Source: Deefgea piscis (lineage in GTDB: Bacteria > Pseudomonadota > Gammaproteobacteria > Burkholderiales > Chitinibacteraceae). From it: a stretch of DNA of 64,000 nucleotides. This document shows, one piece after another, positions 34,696 to 44,183 of the stretch. A program made the position numbers and the translations under genes. The stretch is taken from contig NZ_CP081149.1 in NCBI RefSeq assembly GCF_019665785.1, positions 3,348,001 through 3,412,000 on the forward strand. Reading direction: 5' to 3'. Under the pieces are notes generated by a model. That model did not search any database and was not told where the DNA came from. It saw only the letters and a list, made by a program, of their open reading frames with translations. How positions within the stretch are numbered: the stretch's first letter is position 1; every line of letters begins with the position of its first letter.

Positions 34696-35034
34696 ATGAC
34701 GCTGAATTTACACTCGCTAGCAACTGGTGTTGAATACTTGGGCATCGCGATTTTAATACTCTCAACCTTGCTGGGTTTATGTCTTTTTGTACGCGATGTT
34801 TACCGCAGTCAAACCATTGATGCCGCTTACAATGCCCTGCGAGAACAGCTCGGTCGGGGGATTTTATTAAGCCTTGAGTTTCTGATAATTAGCGACATTA
34901 TTTACACCATCGCCATAGAGCTCACCGTGGATAACCTCTTAAAGCTAGGCTTGGTGGTGATTATCCGCACCTTTTTGAGCTTTACCATGGAGCTTGAACT
35001 CACTGGTCGCTGGCCGTGGCAAAAAAAGAATTAA
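34696..35034 (+). CDS. DUF1622 family membrane protein
   Basis: 112 residues with three hydrophobic segments (about 12-32, 52-72 and 78-98). The DUF1622 pattern is visible: AIELTVDNLLKLGLVVIIRT near residue 74 and FTMELELTGRWPW at the C-terminus. No function is known for the family. AAGGG precedes the ATG. The 35035-35269 stretch downstream holds only an AT-rich region and a GCTGCCAATTG/CAATTGCAGC inverted repeat near 35075-35097. Confidence 0.85.
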   Translation: MTLNLHSLATGVEYLGIAILILSTLLGLCLFVRDVYRSQTIDAAYNALREQLGRGILLSLEFLIISDIIYTIAIELTVDNLLKLGLVVIIRTFLSFTMELELTGRWPWQKKN

Positions 35035-35269
35035 ACGTCGTTTGATTCAATTTTACGCAACGCCAAAATAGCCGCTGCCAATTGCCAATTGCAGCAGCTA
35101 AATCAAGCCTGTCTAAACCCCAAGCCATGATGATTGCATCAAAGTGGATGCCATCATTCCCCAGCTACGCCTGTTAACTAAGTCACTTGAGCGACCGATG
35201 GTCATTGCTCATCTCGACATTTCTTTCTATAAAAGAAAGATTAAAAAAGTGTTTTAAACAGGAATTAAC

Positions 35270-35437
35270 ATGAAATCAGTGCTGGTTTTGATACTTTGCT
35301 TGGCTGCCACCATCGGCAGTGCGGCGCTTTTAGCGCCGCATACCCTATCGAGCAAGCCCAGCACCTCACAGGCTTTATGCCAACCAGGAGATTCGGCCAA
35401 ATGCTGCTGGCAGCATTTGGAATATCGCCGCTATTAG
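35270..35437 (+). CDS. Putative 55-residue secreted Cys-rich peptide
   Basis: Short frame starting MKSVLVLILCLAATIGSAAL, a convincing signal peptide, followed by about 33 residues with three Cys (ALCQPGD, AKCCWQH). CAGGAAT stands seven bases before the ATG. It stops five bases before the 3' end of the convergent exonuclease gene. No homologue is recognised. The ribosome site plus signal peptide make translation plausible, but the frame is short and could be chance. Confidence 0.5.
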   Translation: MKSVLVLILCLAATIGSAALLAPHTLSSKPSTSQALCQPGDSAKCCWQHLEYRRY

Positions 35438-35441
35438 CCGA

Positions 35442-36881
35442 TCAACCCGCCAAAGCAGCACAATCAAGTACATTGGTTTTGGTTTTTTTAAGCTCAGTAC
35501 GGATCAACTTCGCCATATCGACATCAAATGCAGGACGCTCTGCCGCTAACAATGCCGGCAATTGATCAAGATGATCAATTGTTCCCAAATAACACCAATG
35601 ATCCAACACATGCCAAACCGTCGACCACTCGGGGCCCTCAGTAATGGCCACTGCGCCAGCATAAGGCCATGCGGCTAATTGATGTTTGGCCAATGCCGCC
35701 AGCAAACGTCCATTGTGCAGCCCCATGGGTTCGCGGCCAATACAAGCGCCACGACAATCGCCTTGCAAATGCGCCTGACAGGGTGAACCGTCTTTTTTAG
35801 CGGCTTCTAATCCTAAAGCTTGTCGGCATAAGCCTTGGGCTTTAATGATTCGATTCATGATGTTTTGCGCTTCGCGGGCACCGCGAAATGGGCCGAACAA
35901 TTCTCCGCTGGCTTGACTTAATGCCGTCAAAGCAATCAATTTAGGTTGCAACGGCAATATCGATTCACCACGCACTGCTTTAGGTAACTCAATCTGCCAT
36001 AGCGACTGAGTTTGATCTACTTTGTTCCGTACTGATGAATTCATTCTTGGCCGCAAGGTTTGAATCAATTGCCGCTCAACGAGGGTATTGCCTAGCTCAC
36101 CGGCCGTTTCGATCCAAGTAATTCGACGCAGATCTCGCGCTAGATACGCCGCTGGGCCTTCATTGGCTTTTTTGCCAAAATGCTGCAAGACTCGGCGGCG
36201 TAGATTCATACTGCTACCCACCCATAGGGCTTCGTCTTGCTCACCATAAAAAACATAGACGCCAGCCGTATCGGGTAGATCGTCGATGACCGATTCAGGG
36301 ATTTGACTCGGTAGCGCCGGAGGCCGAATCAGTTCATTAATCGCGGCCGTGACGCGCTCAGAACCTAAATCCAGCACAGCAGCTTGCAAGAATTGATGAA
36401 TCAGCTGTGCATCGGTCAAAGCACGATGTCGCTCGCCGCTATATTGCAAATCATGGCGCGCAATCAAGGCATCCAAACTGTGTTTGTATTCTTCGGGATA
36501 AAGTTTGCGCGAGAGTTGCACAGTGCACAGCACTTGACCACGAAATGCCCGCCCACAACGCTTAAATTCATTGCGCAAAAAGGTGTAATCAAATCGTGCA
36601 TTGTGTGCGACAAAAATTCGATTTTGTAGCTGAGCAAGCACCTCATCCGCTAAGTCTGCAAACACCGGTGCATCAGCCACCATCGCATCATCAATACCAG
36701 TCAATCGCTGAATAAACGTGGGTATTGCTTGGCAAGGATTAACCAATGTTGACCATGGAGATATACCCATTGAATCAACTTGAATCAAACCGATTTCAGT
36801 AATTCGATCCGTCGAAGGGTTGGCACCCGTTGTTTCCAAATCAAGCAGCACCAGCGGCGCGGGATAAAACGGATGCGTCAT
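35442..36881 (-). CDS. Fusion of DnaQ-like exonuclease and GIY-YIG (UvrC/Cho-like) nuclease
   Basis: 479 residues. N-terminal DEDDh exonuclease: Exo I VLLDLETTGANPST at residue 12, Exo II FVAHNARFDYTFLRNEF near 95, Exo III HRALTDAQLIHQF near 152. A GIY-YIG nuclease follows from about 207, with DTAGVYVFYGE and LWVGSSMNLRRRVLQHF. A C-terminal region of about 190 residues has a Cys cluster (CQAHLQGDCRGACIG near 370) like that of UvrC/Cho-type proteins. Such fusions occur in several betaproteobacteria and are annotated as epsilon-like subunits, but the role, probably DNA repair, is unproven. The stop lies close to the small secreted peptide gene. Confidence 0.9.
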   Translation of the reverse strand: MTHPFYPAPLVLLDLETTGANPSTDRITEIGLIQVDSMGISPWSTLVNPCQAIPTFIQRLTGIDDAMVADAPVFADLADEVLAQLQNRIFVAHNARFDYTFLRNEFKRCGRAFRGQVLCTVQLSRKLYPEEYKHSLDALIARHDLQYSGERHRALTDAQLIHQFLQAAVLDLGSERVTAAINELIRPPALPSQIPESVIDDLPDTAGVYVFYGEQDEALWVGSSMNLRRRVLQHFGKKANEGPAAYLARDLRRITWIETAGELGNTLVERQLIQTLRPRMNSSVRNKVDQTQSLWQIELPKAVRGESILPLQPKLIALTALSQASGELFGPFRGAREAQNIMNRIIKAQGLCRQALGLEAAKKDGSPCQAHLQGDCRGACIGREPMGLHNGRLLAALAKHQLAAWPYAGAVAITEGPEWSTVWHVLDHWCYLGTIDHLDQLPALLAAERPAFDVDMAKLIRTELKKTKTNVLDCAALAG

Positions 36882-36948
36882 ACGTCAGCTCAATAAATAA
36901 ATTAAATATCAATACCCGCGCTGCAATACATTGCGCGGGCCATAAAAC

Positions 36949-36997
36949 CAAAAAGCTTGGAATCCCTTCGCCCAATAGGCCAAAGTCAATCCAAGCT
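36949..36997 (-). terminator. Possible terminator after the RlmK-like gene
   Basis: On the minus strand AGCTTGGA ... TCCAAGCT (8-bp stem, 28-base partly pairable loop) followed by TTTTTGG, 28 bases after the stop codon at 37025. Confidence 0.45.
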
Positions 36998-37024
36998 AAG
37001 TGCATATTTTAGATGCGCTCTCGG

Positions 37025-37963
37025 CTATTTCTTTACGAATCGGAAGCACTGATGAATGCGCTTATTACGAAAATCTTCTGGAATCGATGATGCCGTTAGA
37101 TTTTCGCTACGATCAACAAACATCGGGTCTAATTCAAAGCTACGTAAATTATTCGAGAAATACAATACGCCACCCGGTGCCAGCATGGCCATACAAGACT
37201 CAATTAAATAAGCATGGTCACGTTGCACATCGAGCACCCCGAGCATTTTTTTTGAATTAGAAAAACTCGGCGGATCCATCACGATCAAATCATATTTTTG
37301 TGGGCTGCATGTTGCTTCACGCAAAAACTCAAACACATCAGCACGCACTCGCTGATGATTGATTTCATTCATACCGTTCAGCGCAAAGTTGCGCCCTGCC
37401 CAATCCAAATAGGTATTAGATAAATCAACCGTTAAAGTCGACGTCGCACCACCCGCTGCGGCATACACGCTAAACGCGCCAGTGTAGCTAAATAAATTGA
37501 GGAATCGTTTGCCCTTCGCTTCCATCATCACCCGCTTACGCGTGTTGCGATGGTCTAAAAACAGGCCAGTATCAAGGTAAGCTTCCAGATTGACTTCAAA
37601 ATTGAGGCCATTTTCTTGAACCACAAAAAATTCGCCCGCGCCTTCGGCTTTTTCGTATTGAGTCAGCCCTTTCATTCGTTTGCGAATTTTTAGTGCCACG
37701 TGCTCAAGTGGAATGCCAAACACCTCGGCAGTCGCGGCATGAACTTCATCCACCCATTCTGAGTAGGCTTCGTCAGTCTCCATCCAGCCGGTATCGTATT
37801 CTTGTAAATGAACACGATCACCATACACGTCAACAATCATCGGGAATTCAGGCACGTCACGGTCATAAATGCGATAGCAAGTCAGCCCCTGACGGCGCGC
37901 CCATTTACCCCAATGGCGCATATTTTTTGTAAGACGATTTTTGTAACTGGAGAGATCAGACAT
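37025..37963 (-). CDS. RlmK-like 23S rRNA methyltransferase (SAM-dependent)
   Basis: 312 residues matching the C-terminal (RlmK, m7G2069) half of E. coli RlmKL. An N-terminal RNA-interacting segment (YKNRLTKNMRHWGKWARRQG) leads into a class I methylase: FLNLFSYTGAFSVYAAAGGA near residue 155 (motif I) and YDLIVMDPPSFSNSKKM near 220 (motif IV DPPSF). The THUMP and RlmL halves are absent, so it is either a stand-alone RlmK or a related RlmI-type enzyme. Ribosome site is weak. The gene is followed by coaD upstream on the same strand. Confidence 0.82.
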   Translation of the reverse strand: MSDLSSYKNRLTKNMRHWGKWARRQGLTCYRIYDRDVPEFPMIVDVYGDRVHLQEYDTGWMETDEAYSEWVDEVHAATAEVFGIPLEHVALKIRKRMKGLTQYEKAEGAGEFFVVQENGLNFEVNLEAYLDTGLFLDHRNTRKRVMMEAKGKRFLNLFSYTGAFSVYAAAGGATSTLTVDLSNTYLDWAGRNFALNGMNEINHQRVRADVFEFLREATCSPQKYDLIVMDPPSFSNSKKMLGVLDVQRDHAYLIESCMAMLAPGGVLYFSNNLRSFELDPMFVDRSENLTASSIPEDFRNKRIHQCFRFVKK

Positions 37964-38050
37964 GGCAGCAACTGAAAAGCAAAAGCGTAGTTTAACAGCT
38001 CAGACCGGTCTCGATGAGCTTAGTGGTATTTATTTCCACAAAATCAAGGT

Positions 38051-38536
38051 TTAACGGCCAGATAGCAAACGTAAAAAGACCGGATCAGGCACATATTGCT
38101 TAACGACATTTTCCCAGCCGGTTGGACCCACCAAGCCTTTCACCATCGTCGAGCTGATTTCGGCGATCTCACGCGGCGGCATTAAAAATATCGTATCAAT
38201 ATGTGGCGCTAGATCGGCATTCACATAACGCATTTTACGCTCGAACTCATAATCAGCTGCCTCACGAATCCCGCGCAAAATAAATTGCGCGCCTTGCTCG
38301 CGAGCATAATCGACTAAAAAACGATTTTCAAACGTTTCAACCCGTAAATTAGGCCATTGATTGGTCGTTTCACGCAGCATCGCGACACGATCTTCAACGC
38401 TGAAAGTGTAACGTTTATCTGGGTTTTCACCGATGGCGACAATCATTTCGTCAAATAATTTGACGCCATGTTCGATCATCCACAAATGCCCCTTGGTAAC
38501 GGGATCAAAACTACCTGCGTAAACTGCACGCCGCAT
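38051..38536 (-). CDS. coaD: Phosphopantetheine adenylyltransferase
   Basis: Fourth step of coenzyme A synthesis: ATP plus 4'-phosphopantetheine to dephospho-CoA. The nucleotidyltransferase motif [20 protein letters not shown] is at residues 4-23, with [19 protein letters not shown] near 84 and [12 protein letters not shown] near 125. 161 residues from the ATG at 38536, which follows GGAGTG; the frame is open six codons more but that start has no ribosome site. Hexameric in relatives. Confidence 0.95.
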   Translation of the reverse strand: MRRAVYAGSFDPVTKGHLWMIEHGVKLFDEMIVAIGENPDKRYTFSVEDRVAMLRETTNQWPNLRVETFENRFLVDYAREQGAQFILRGIREAADYEFERKMRYVNADLAPHIDTIFLMPPREIAEISSTMVKGLVGPTGWENVVKQYVPDPVFLRLLSGR

Positions 38537-38785
38537 GACAACACTCCAAAACAACGGGACGCTTAGCTAATGGCGCAACCCAAGGGAAATAAAAATAGAT
38601 TTTAAAACTGCGTCGGTATCAGTGCACTGCAGCATTAGCGTTATTTTAACTCAGTCACTCGCGCTAAAATGCGCAAAATAGCGGTACTTCGTCGCATTAC
38701 TACGTCGTATTCGCTGAATACTATACCATCAGCAAACAATAATTTAAGATGCTTGTAAAGAATGACACTTGGAGGGGAATAAAAC

Positions 38786-39940
38786 GTGTTAAAAAAACTT
38801 ATTATTAGCGCTAGTTTATCCATTGCGAGCTTCGCAAATGCAGAAATTGTAATTGGACAATCGGTTCCAACTACCGGTATTGCTGCCGAAACCGGCAAAG
38901 CCATCGCACTGGGTGCATCGCTCTATTTCAATAGTATCAATGGTCGTGGCGGTATCAATGGCGAACTGATCAATCACCTCGTTCGTGATGATGCCTACGA
39001 TGCCCAGCGAACTTTAAAAAACACCCAAGATTTTATTGAAAAAGAAAATGCAGTTGCATTAATTTCTTATTTTGGCACTTCCGGTATTTCTGAACTCATC
39101 AAAACTAAAACATTAGATAATTCAGGCATTCCTTTAGTCGGCATTCATAGCGGCGCTGAATCAATTCGCAACGCCAATAATTTATTTATTTTTAATACTC
39201 GCAGTAGTTACAATCAAGAAACTGATCGATTAATCAAATTACTTGCCGGTAATTTAGGTGTCACTAAAATTGCTGTCGTTGCCGAAAAAGGTGAACTAGG
39301 CGAAGCTGGCGTGGCGGCATTAAAAGCTTCTCTCGCAAAAAAACAGCTTAAATTAGTCGGTGAGGCTTGGTATGACAACAAATCAGGCGACACTAATAAA
39401 GCCGCGCAAGAGCTAGCTAAACTAAACCCAGAAGCCATTATTGTCGTTGCTCTCTCTAAACCCGCCGCTTCATTTGTGCAGCAATATAAAGAGAAAGGCG
39501 GCACATCACAGCTGTATTCACTTTCGCCGGTACAGTTTGAAGAAGTCGCAAAAACGATAGGTAAAAAAGGCGCACACGGTTTAGGAATTAGCCAAGTTTA
39601 TCCTTATCCATACAATACGCGAAGCAAGTTCATTCAAGAATTTCAAGCCACCGTTTTTAATGAAATGGGAACAGGCTCGGGAAAAGAAGAATCTCTGTCG
39701 GCGATCGCCAATTATCCAAGTTATGCCATGCTAGAGGGCTATATTTCGGCTCGGCTGATTGTTGAAGCGATTAAACGCGCAGGAAAAAACCCTACTCGTT
39801 CGACAATATATAACGCCTTAACCACCATGAAAAAATATGATTTAGGCGGTTTTACCATCGATTACAGTGATAAAAATCGCAATGGCTCTAGCTTTGGCGA
39901 AATTACCATGATGTCGCCAACTGGCGCATTATCTCGATAA
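38786..39940 (+). CDS. LivJ-type ABC transporter solute-binding protein, orphan
   Basis: 384-residue periplasmic binding protein (Peripla_BP_6). Signal peptide MLKKLIISASLSIASFANA, then EIVIGQSVPTTGIAAETGKA and GASLYFNSINGRGGINGELI, the usual start of branched-chain amino acid/amide-type binding proteins. The GTG start is chosen because GGAGGGG sits at good spacing before it. No permease or ATPase gene is adjacent, so it must work with a transporter encoded elsewhere or as a sensor component. The ligand is unknown. It ends at a bidirectional terminator shared with dnaJ. Confidence 0.87.
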   Translation: MLKKLIISASLSIASFANAEIVIGQSVPTTGIAAETGKAIALGASLYFNSINGRGGINGELINHLVRDDAYDAQRTLKNTQDFIEKENAVALISYFGTSGISELIKTKTLDNSGIPLVGIHSGAESIRNANNLFIFNTRSSYNQETDRLIKLLAGNLGVTKIAVVAEKGELGEAGVAALKASLAKKQLKLVGEAWYDNKSGDTNKAAQELAKLNPEAIIVVALSKPAASFVQQYKEKGGTSQLYSLSPVQFEEVAKTIGKKGAHGLGISQVYPYPYNTRSKFIQEFQATVFNEMGTGSGKEESLSAIANYPSYAMLEGYISARLIVEAIKRAGKNPTRSTIYNALTTMKKYDLGGFTIDYSDKNRNGSSFGEITMMSPTGALSR

Positions 39941-39952
39941 TGGTTTTATGCA

Positions 39953-39981
39953 ATAAAAAAGAGCCGAATCGGCTCTTTTTT
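39953..39981. terminator. Bidirectional terminator between binding-protein gene and dnaJ
   Basis: AAAAAAGAGCCG-AAT-CGGCTCTTTTTT: A tract on one side and T tract on the other, between convergent genes. Confidence 0.9.
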
Positions 39982-40004
39982 ATTACTAATACATACTCCG
40001 TGAA

Positions 40005-41138
40005 TTAAGTCGCAAAGAAATCTTTCACTTTATCCATAAATGATTTCGCACGAGGATTGTGCTTATCTGAATCACCTTGGCTGATTTCTTCAAACTCTTT
40101 TAACAATTCTTTCTGACGCGAAGTTAATTTCACTGGCGTTTCAACTACAACATGACACATTAAATCGCCAGTCATTGCACTACGCACCCCCTTAATCCCT
40201 TTGCTACGCAAACGGAATACCTGACCAGTTTGCGTTTCTGGTGGAATCGTAATGCGTGCTTTGCCGGATAAGGTTGGGATCTCAATTTCACCACCCAGTG
40301 CCGCACAGCTAAAGCTAATTGGCATTTCGCAGTGCAAATCATTGCCTTCGCGATTAAATACGGCGTGCTCTTTCACATGAATCACAACGTATAAATCACC
40401 AGAAGGTCCACCATTCACACCGGCTTCACCTTCTCCGCTCAGGCGAATACGATCACCCTCATCCACACCAGCAGGAATTTTCACAGCCAATGTTTTGTGC
40501 GTTTGAACGCGACCTGTTCCTTTACAGTTACGACATGGATCAGGAATATATTTACCCGAACCATGACATGTTGGACAAGTTTGCTGAACACTAAAGAAAC
40601 CTTGTGAAACACGTACCTGACCATGACCACCACAAGTATGGCAAGTTGTCGCTTCAGTGCCAGGTTTCGCACCCGAGCCATGACAAACTTCACACTCATC
40701 GTGTGATGGAATCTTAATCTGCTTTTCTACGCCACGTGCTGCGTCTTCCAGCGTGATTTCCATGTTGTAGCGTAAATCAGCACCGCGATAAACATTACTC
40801 CGTCCACCACGACCGCCGCCACCACCACCGCCAAAGATATCACCAAAAATATCAGCAAAATCACCAAAACCGCCGCCGCCAAAACCACCGCCACCACCCA
40901 TACCGGCTTGCTGATCAACACCAGCATGACCGTATTGATCATAAGCAGCACGTTTTTGCGAATCAGATAGTATTTCGTAGGCTTCTTTGCCTTCTTTAAA
41001 TTTATCTTCAGCTTCTTTGCTATCCGGATTACGGTCCGGATGGTATTTCATCGCCAGTTTACGGTATGCTTTTTTTATTTCTTCATCTGAAGCGTCGCGA
41101 TTCACGCCTAAAACGTCATAAAAATCTTTCTTTGCCAT
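40005..41138 (-). CDS. dnaJ: Chaperone protein DnaJ
   Basis: Hsp40 co-chaperone that delivers substrates to DnaK and stimulates its ATPase. J domain with the HPD motif (KYHPDRNP near residue 31), a Gly/Phe-rich linker (about 75-115), four CxxCxGxG zinc repeats ([32 protein letters not shown], about 145-210) and the C-terminal substrate domain. 377 residues from the ATG at 41138; the frame is open 15 codons further but without a J-domain-like start. GGGGAAATG precedes it. It follows dnaK after a hairpin terminator. Confidence 0.96.
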   Translation of the reverse strand: MAKKDFYDVLGVNRDASDEEIKKAYRKLAMKYHPDRNPDSKEAEDKFKEGKEAYEILSDSQKRAAYDQYGHAGVDQQAGMGGGGGFGGGGFGDFADIFGDIFGGGGGGGRGGRSNVYRGADLRYNMEITLEDAARGVEKQIKIPSHDECEVCHGSGAKPGTEATTCHTCGGHGQVRVSQGFFSVQQTCPTCHGSGKYIPDPCRNCKGTGRVQTHKTLAVKIPAGVDEGDRIRLSGEGEAGVNGGPSGDLYVVIHVKEHAVFNREGNDLHCEMPISFSCAALGGEIEIPTLSGKARITIPPETQTGQVFRLRSKGIKGVRSAMTGDLMCHVVVETPVKLTSRQKELLKEFEEISQGDSDKHNPRAKSFMDKVKDFFAT

Positions 41139-41155
41139 GATGCATTTCCCCGAGA

Positions 41156-41193
41156 CAAAAAAGCACAGCCGCTTGCAATGCAAGCGCTGTGCC
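41156..41193 (-). terminator. Intrinsic terminator between dnaK and dnaJ
   Basis: On the minus strand GCACAGCGCTTGC-ATT-GCAAGCGGCTGTGC (13-bp stem with one bulged base) followed by TTTTTT. It should stop a fraction of grpE-dnaK transcripts before dnaJ. Confidence 0.85.
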
Positions 41194-41209
41194 TAATTGA
41201 ATATGCTGA

Positions 41210-43135
41210 TTACTTGTCTTTTACTTCGGTAAATTCAGCATCAACTACATTGCCGTCATCTTTATCATTGGCACCCGCTTGCGGACCTGCAGCTTGAGCA
41301 CCGGCAGCTTCGCCTTGCTCAGCATACATTTTCTCTGCCACTTTATGACTTGCTTGCATCAAAGCTTCTGTTTTCGCTTCGATCACTTCTTTGTCATCGC
41401 CACGAACGACTTCTTCCAAGTCTTTAATAGCCGCTTCAATGGCTACTTTTTCATCTTCAGTAACTTTATCTGCAGCATCGGCCAGCATTTTCTTAACTTG
41501 ATGAATCATTGCTTCACCCGAGTTACGAGCCGTCACCAACTCATGCAATTTTTTGTCTTCTTCAGCATTAAGCTCAGCGTCTTTTACCATCGCTTCGATT
41601 TCTGCCTCAGACAAACCAGAAGAAGCTTGAATCGTGATTTTGGCTTCTTTACCTGATGCTTTGTCTTTCGCGCCAACGTGCAAGATACCGTTTGCATCGA
41701 TGTCAAAAGTCACTTCAATTTGTGGCACACCGCGTGCTGCTGGTGGAATATCGCCCAAGTTGAACTGACCGAGCGATTTATTCGCCGACGCTTTTTCACG
41801 CTCACCTTGCAACACATGAATCGTTACTGCACTTTGGTTATCATCCGCAGTCGAAAACGTTTGTGATGCTTTAGTTGGAATCGTCGTATTTTTTTGGATC
41901 AGCTTAGTCATAATGCCGCCCAAAGTTTCGATACCCAATGACAATGGTGTTACGTCGAGCAACAAGATATCTTTACGATCGCCACCCAATACAGCACCTT
42001 GTAATGCCGCACCAACTGCTACCGCTTCGTCTGGATTCACGTCACGGCGTGGATCTTTACCAAAGAATTCCTTCACCGCATCCATGACTTTAGGCATACG
42101 CGTTTGACCGCCGACCAAAATCACATCATCAATATCAGAAGCTTTCAAACCAGCATCTTTCAATGCAATTTTGCAAGGCTCAATTGAGCGAGCGATCAAA
42201 TCATCAACCAAAGATTCGAATTTAGTGCGAGTGATTTTCATTACCAAGTGTTTTGGACCAGTTGCATCCATAGTCACGTATGGCAAGTTAATTTCGGTTT
42301 GCGCGCCGCTAGACAATTCAATCTTGGCTTTTTCTGCCGCTTCCTTCAGACGTTGCAATGCCATTACGTCGTTTTTCAGGTCAATTCCTTGTTCTTTTTT
42401 GAACTCAGCAATGATGTAGTCCATCAAACGTTGGTCAAAGTCTTCACCGCCCAAGAAGGTATCGCCGTTGGTAGCCAATACTTCGAATGCAGTCGAACCA
42501 TCCACATCTGCGATGTCGATAATCGAAATATCAAACGTACCACCACCCAAGTCATACACCGCAACTTTGCGATCGCCTTGGCCAACTTTATCCATACCAA
42601 ACGCCATTGCCGCAGCAGTTGGCTCATTGATAATGCGTTTTACGTCCAAACCAGCGATACGGCCGGCGTCTTTAGTGGCTTGACGTTGGCTATCGTTAAA
42701 GTAAGCAGGAACCGTAATAACGGCTTCAGTGACTTCTTCACCGAGGTAGTCTTCGGCGGTTTTTTTCATTTTGCGCAAAATTTCAGCAGAAATTTGCGGT
42801 GGTGCCATTTTTTTGTCGCGAACTGAAACCCATGCATCACCATTGTCTGCAGAAACAATGCTAAATGGCATAGAGTCGATGTCTTTTTTCACTTCTTTAT
42901 CGACGAACTTGCGGCCGATCAAACGCTTCACTGCGTACAAAGTATTTTTTGGGTTTGTTACCGCTTGGCGTTTAGCTGGCGCGCCAACCAAAATTTCGCC
43001 GTCTTCTTGATAAGCAATAATCGAAGGTGTAGTGCGCGCACCTTCTGCATTTTCGATCACTTTAGGTTGACCGTTTTCCAAAACAGCTACACAAGAGTTT
43101 GTTGTACCTAAGTCGATACCAATAATTTTAGCCAT
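41210..43135 (-). CDS. dnaK: Chaperone protein DnaK (Hsp70)
   Basis: 641 residues. ATPase domain with [17 protein letters not shown] at the N-terminus, the phosphate loop [14 protein letters not shown] near 195 and [13 protein letters not shown] near 338. The substrate-binding domain and helical lid follow, ending in the acidic [16 protein letters not shown] tail that in relatives contacts co-chaperones. AAGGAAAATACGAC precedes the ATG. Middle gene of grpE-dnaK-dnaJ. Folds nascent and stress-denatured proteins with DnaJ and GrpE. Confidence 0.97.
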   Translation of the reverse strand: MAKIIGIDLGTTNSCVAVLENGQPKVIENAEGARTTPSIIAYQEDGEILVGAPAKRQAVTNPKNTLYAVKRLIGRKFVDKEVKKDIDSMPFSIVSADNGDAWVSVRDKKMAPPQISAEILRKMKKTAEDYLGEEVTEAVITVPAYFNDSQRQATKDAGRIAGLDVKRIINEPTAAAMAFGMDKVGQGDRKVAVYDLGGGTFDISIIDIADVDGSTAFEVLATNGDTFLGGEDFDQRLMDYIIAEFKKEQGIDLKNDVMALQRLKEAAEKAKIELSSGAQTEINLPYVTMDATGPKHLVMKITRTKFESLVDDLIARSIEPCKIALKDAGLKASDIDDVILVGGQTRMPKVMDAVKEFFGKDPRRDVNPDEAVAVGAALQGAVLGGDRKDILLLDVTPLSLGIETLGGIMTKLIQKNTTIPTKASQTFSTADDNQSAVTIHVLQGEREKASANKSLGQFNLGDIPPAARGVPQIEVTFDIDANGILHVGAKDKASGKEAKITIQASSGLSEAEIEAMVKDAELNAEEDKKLHELVTARNSGEAMIHQVKKMLADAADKVTEDEKVAIEAAIKDLEEVVRGDDKEVIEAKTEALMQASHKVAEKMYAEQGEAAGAQAAGPQAGANDKDDGNVVDAEFTEVKDK

Positions 43136-43261
43136 GTCGTATTTTCCTTCTTTCTAATTGCGGCTCACGCAAAGCGGAGCACCTTGTTCAATTAACCTTA
43201 ATAATCAAGTGGGGATTGCCGTTTGCATTTCAAGCCCACCGACTTCATTTATGCTAATAAA

Positions 43262-43813
43262 TTATTTTGCTGCCGCAACCACAACCATGGCTGGGCGGAT
43301 TACGCGGCCAGATAATTCATAGCCTTTTTGCATTACTTGAATCACCGTGTTGGCTTCTTCGTCGCTAGGAGCCATTGAAATCGCTTGATGCTTGTTTGGA
43401 TCTAATTTTTCGCCGATCGGGTTAATTTCAAGTAGATCAAATTTTTCAAACACATTGGTCAAGCTTTTAGCGGTCAGATCAACGCCCATTTTCAAGCCTT
43501 CAAAATTGCCGGACTCATCCAGCAAGGCCATATCAATCGCGTCTTTGACTGCAATCACTTCACGCGCAAATTTTTCTAAAGCAAATTTACGCGTGCGTTC
43601 ATTTTCTTCTAATGCCCGACGACGCGCATTTTCAGCTTCGGCACGAATATACAAAATATCTTGGCGGGCTTTATCTAGATCAGCCAAAGCGGCACTCAAT
43701 TGCGCCTCAATCCCATTTTCCATTTCATCTGCAACGACTTCTGCCGTCGATGCCACAGCGGCCTCTTGCTCAGTGGCTTCTTGATTTACGTCTTGAATAT
43801 TGTCTTGACTCAT
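43262..43813 (-). CDS. grpE: Nucleotide exchange factor GrpE
   Basis: 183 residues. Releases ADP from DnaK. An acidic N-terminal stretch (QEATEQEAAVASTAEVVADE), a long coiled-coil region (about 40-95: LADLDKARQDILYIRAEAEN), and the C-terminal beta-wing (ISMAPSDEEANTVIQVMQKG near 142, then VIRPAMVVVA) are all typical. GGAGTACAGGCA precedes the ATG. First gene of the heat-shock operon and placed directly behind a sigma-32 promoter. Confidence 0.95.
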   Translation of the reverse strand: MSQDNIQDVNQEATEQEAAVASTAEVVADEMENGIEAQLSAALADLDKARQDILYIRAEAENARRRALEENERTRKFALEKFAREVIAVKDAIDMALLDESGNFEGLKMGVDLTAKSLTNVFEKFDLLEINPIGEKLDPNKHQAISMAPSDEEANTVIQVMQKGYELSGRVIRPAMVVVAAAK

Positions 43814-43847
43814 TGCCTGTACTCCAAATTTGTTACGTTCCGATATG

Positions 43848-43875
43848 AAATGGGGGTAGGCACTTGCTTTTCAAG
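43848..43875 (-). promoter_or_regulatory. Sigma-32 heat-shock promoter of grpE-dnaK-dnaJ
   Basis: Reading the minus strand: -35 CTTGAAA (43875-43869), 13-base spacer, -10 CCCCATTT (43855-43848). Both hexamers match the RpoH consensus (CTTGAAA, CCCCATNT) exactly. It stands about 35 bases before the grpE start. No CIRCE inverted repeat is present. The rest of the 43814-44183 gap shows no other feature. Confidence 0.92.
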
Positions 43876-44183
43876 AGCGCGGTCAACGACAAAATCGAAA
43901 CCCTCTACAGGCAAGCCCCAATATGTAGTAAGAATAATTCGACTACACTATGGTGCAGCGCAATAAAAACATTGCACTGAATAAAAACCCTGCTTCAATG
44001 AAAGCAATAGCGAGTGCACACGATAGACAATTGAAACACCGCGCTTGATCACCCAAGCCAACGTTTTAAAACCACTCTGAATATTTATATACCCAATGAT
44101 TTTAGACGGTAGCTGAAGTGAAAATTAAACGGTGTTTCAAAAAATACACACTCAAAATTGCCCTAACCAACACGGAGATCAGT

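Noticed and set aside
43814..44183. CIRCE element controlling the heat-shock operon
   Set aside because: No TTAGCACTC-type inverted repeat is present; an exact sigma-32 promoter is.
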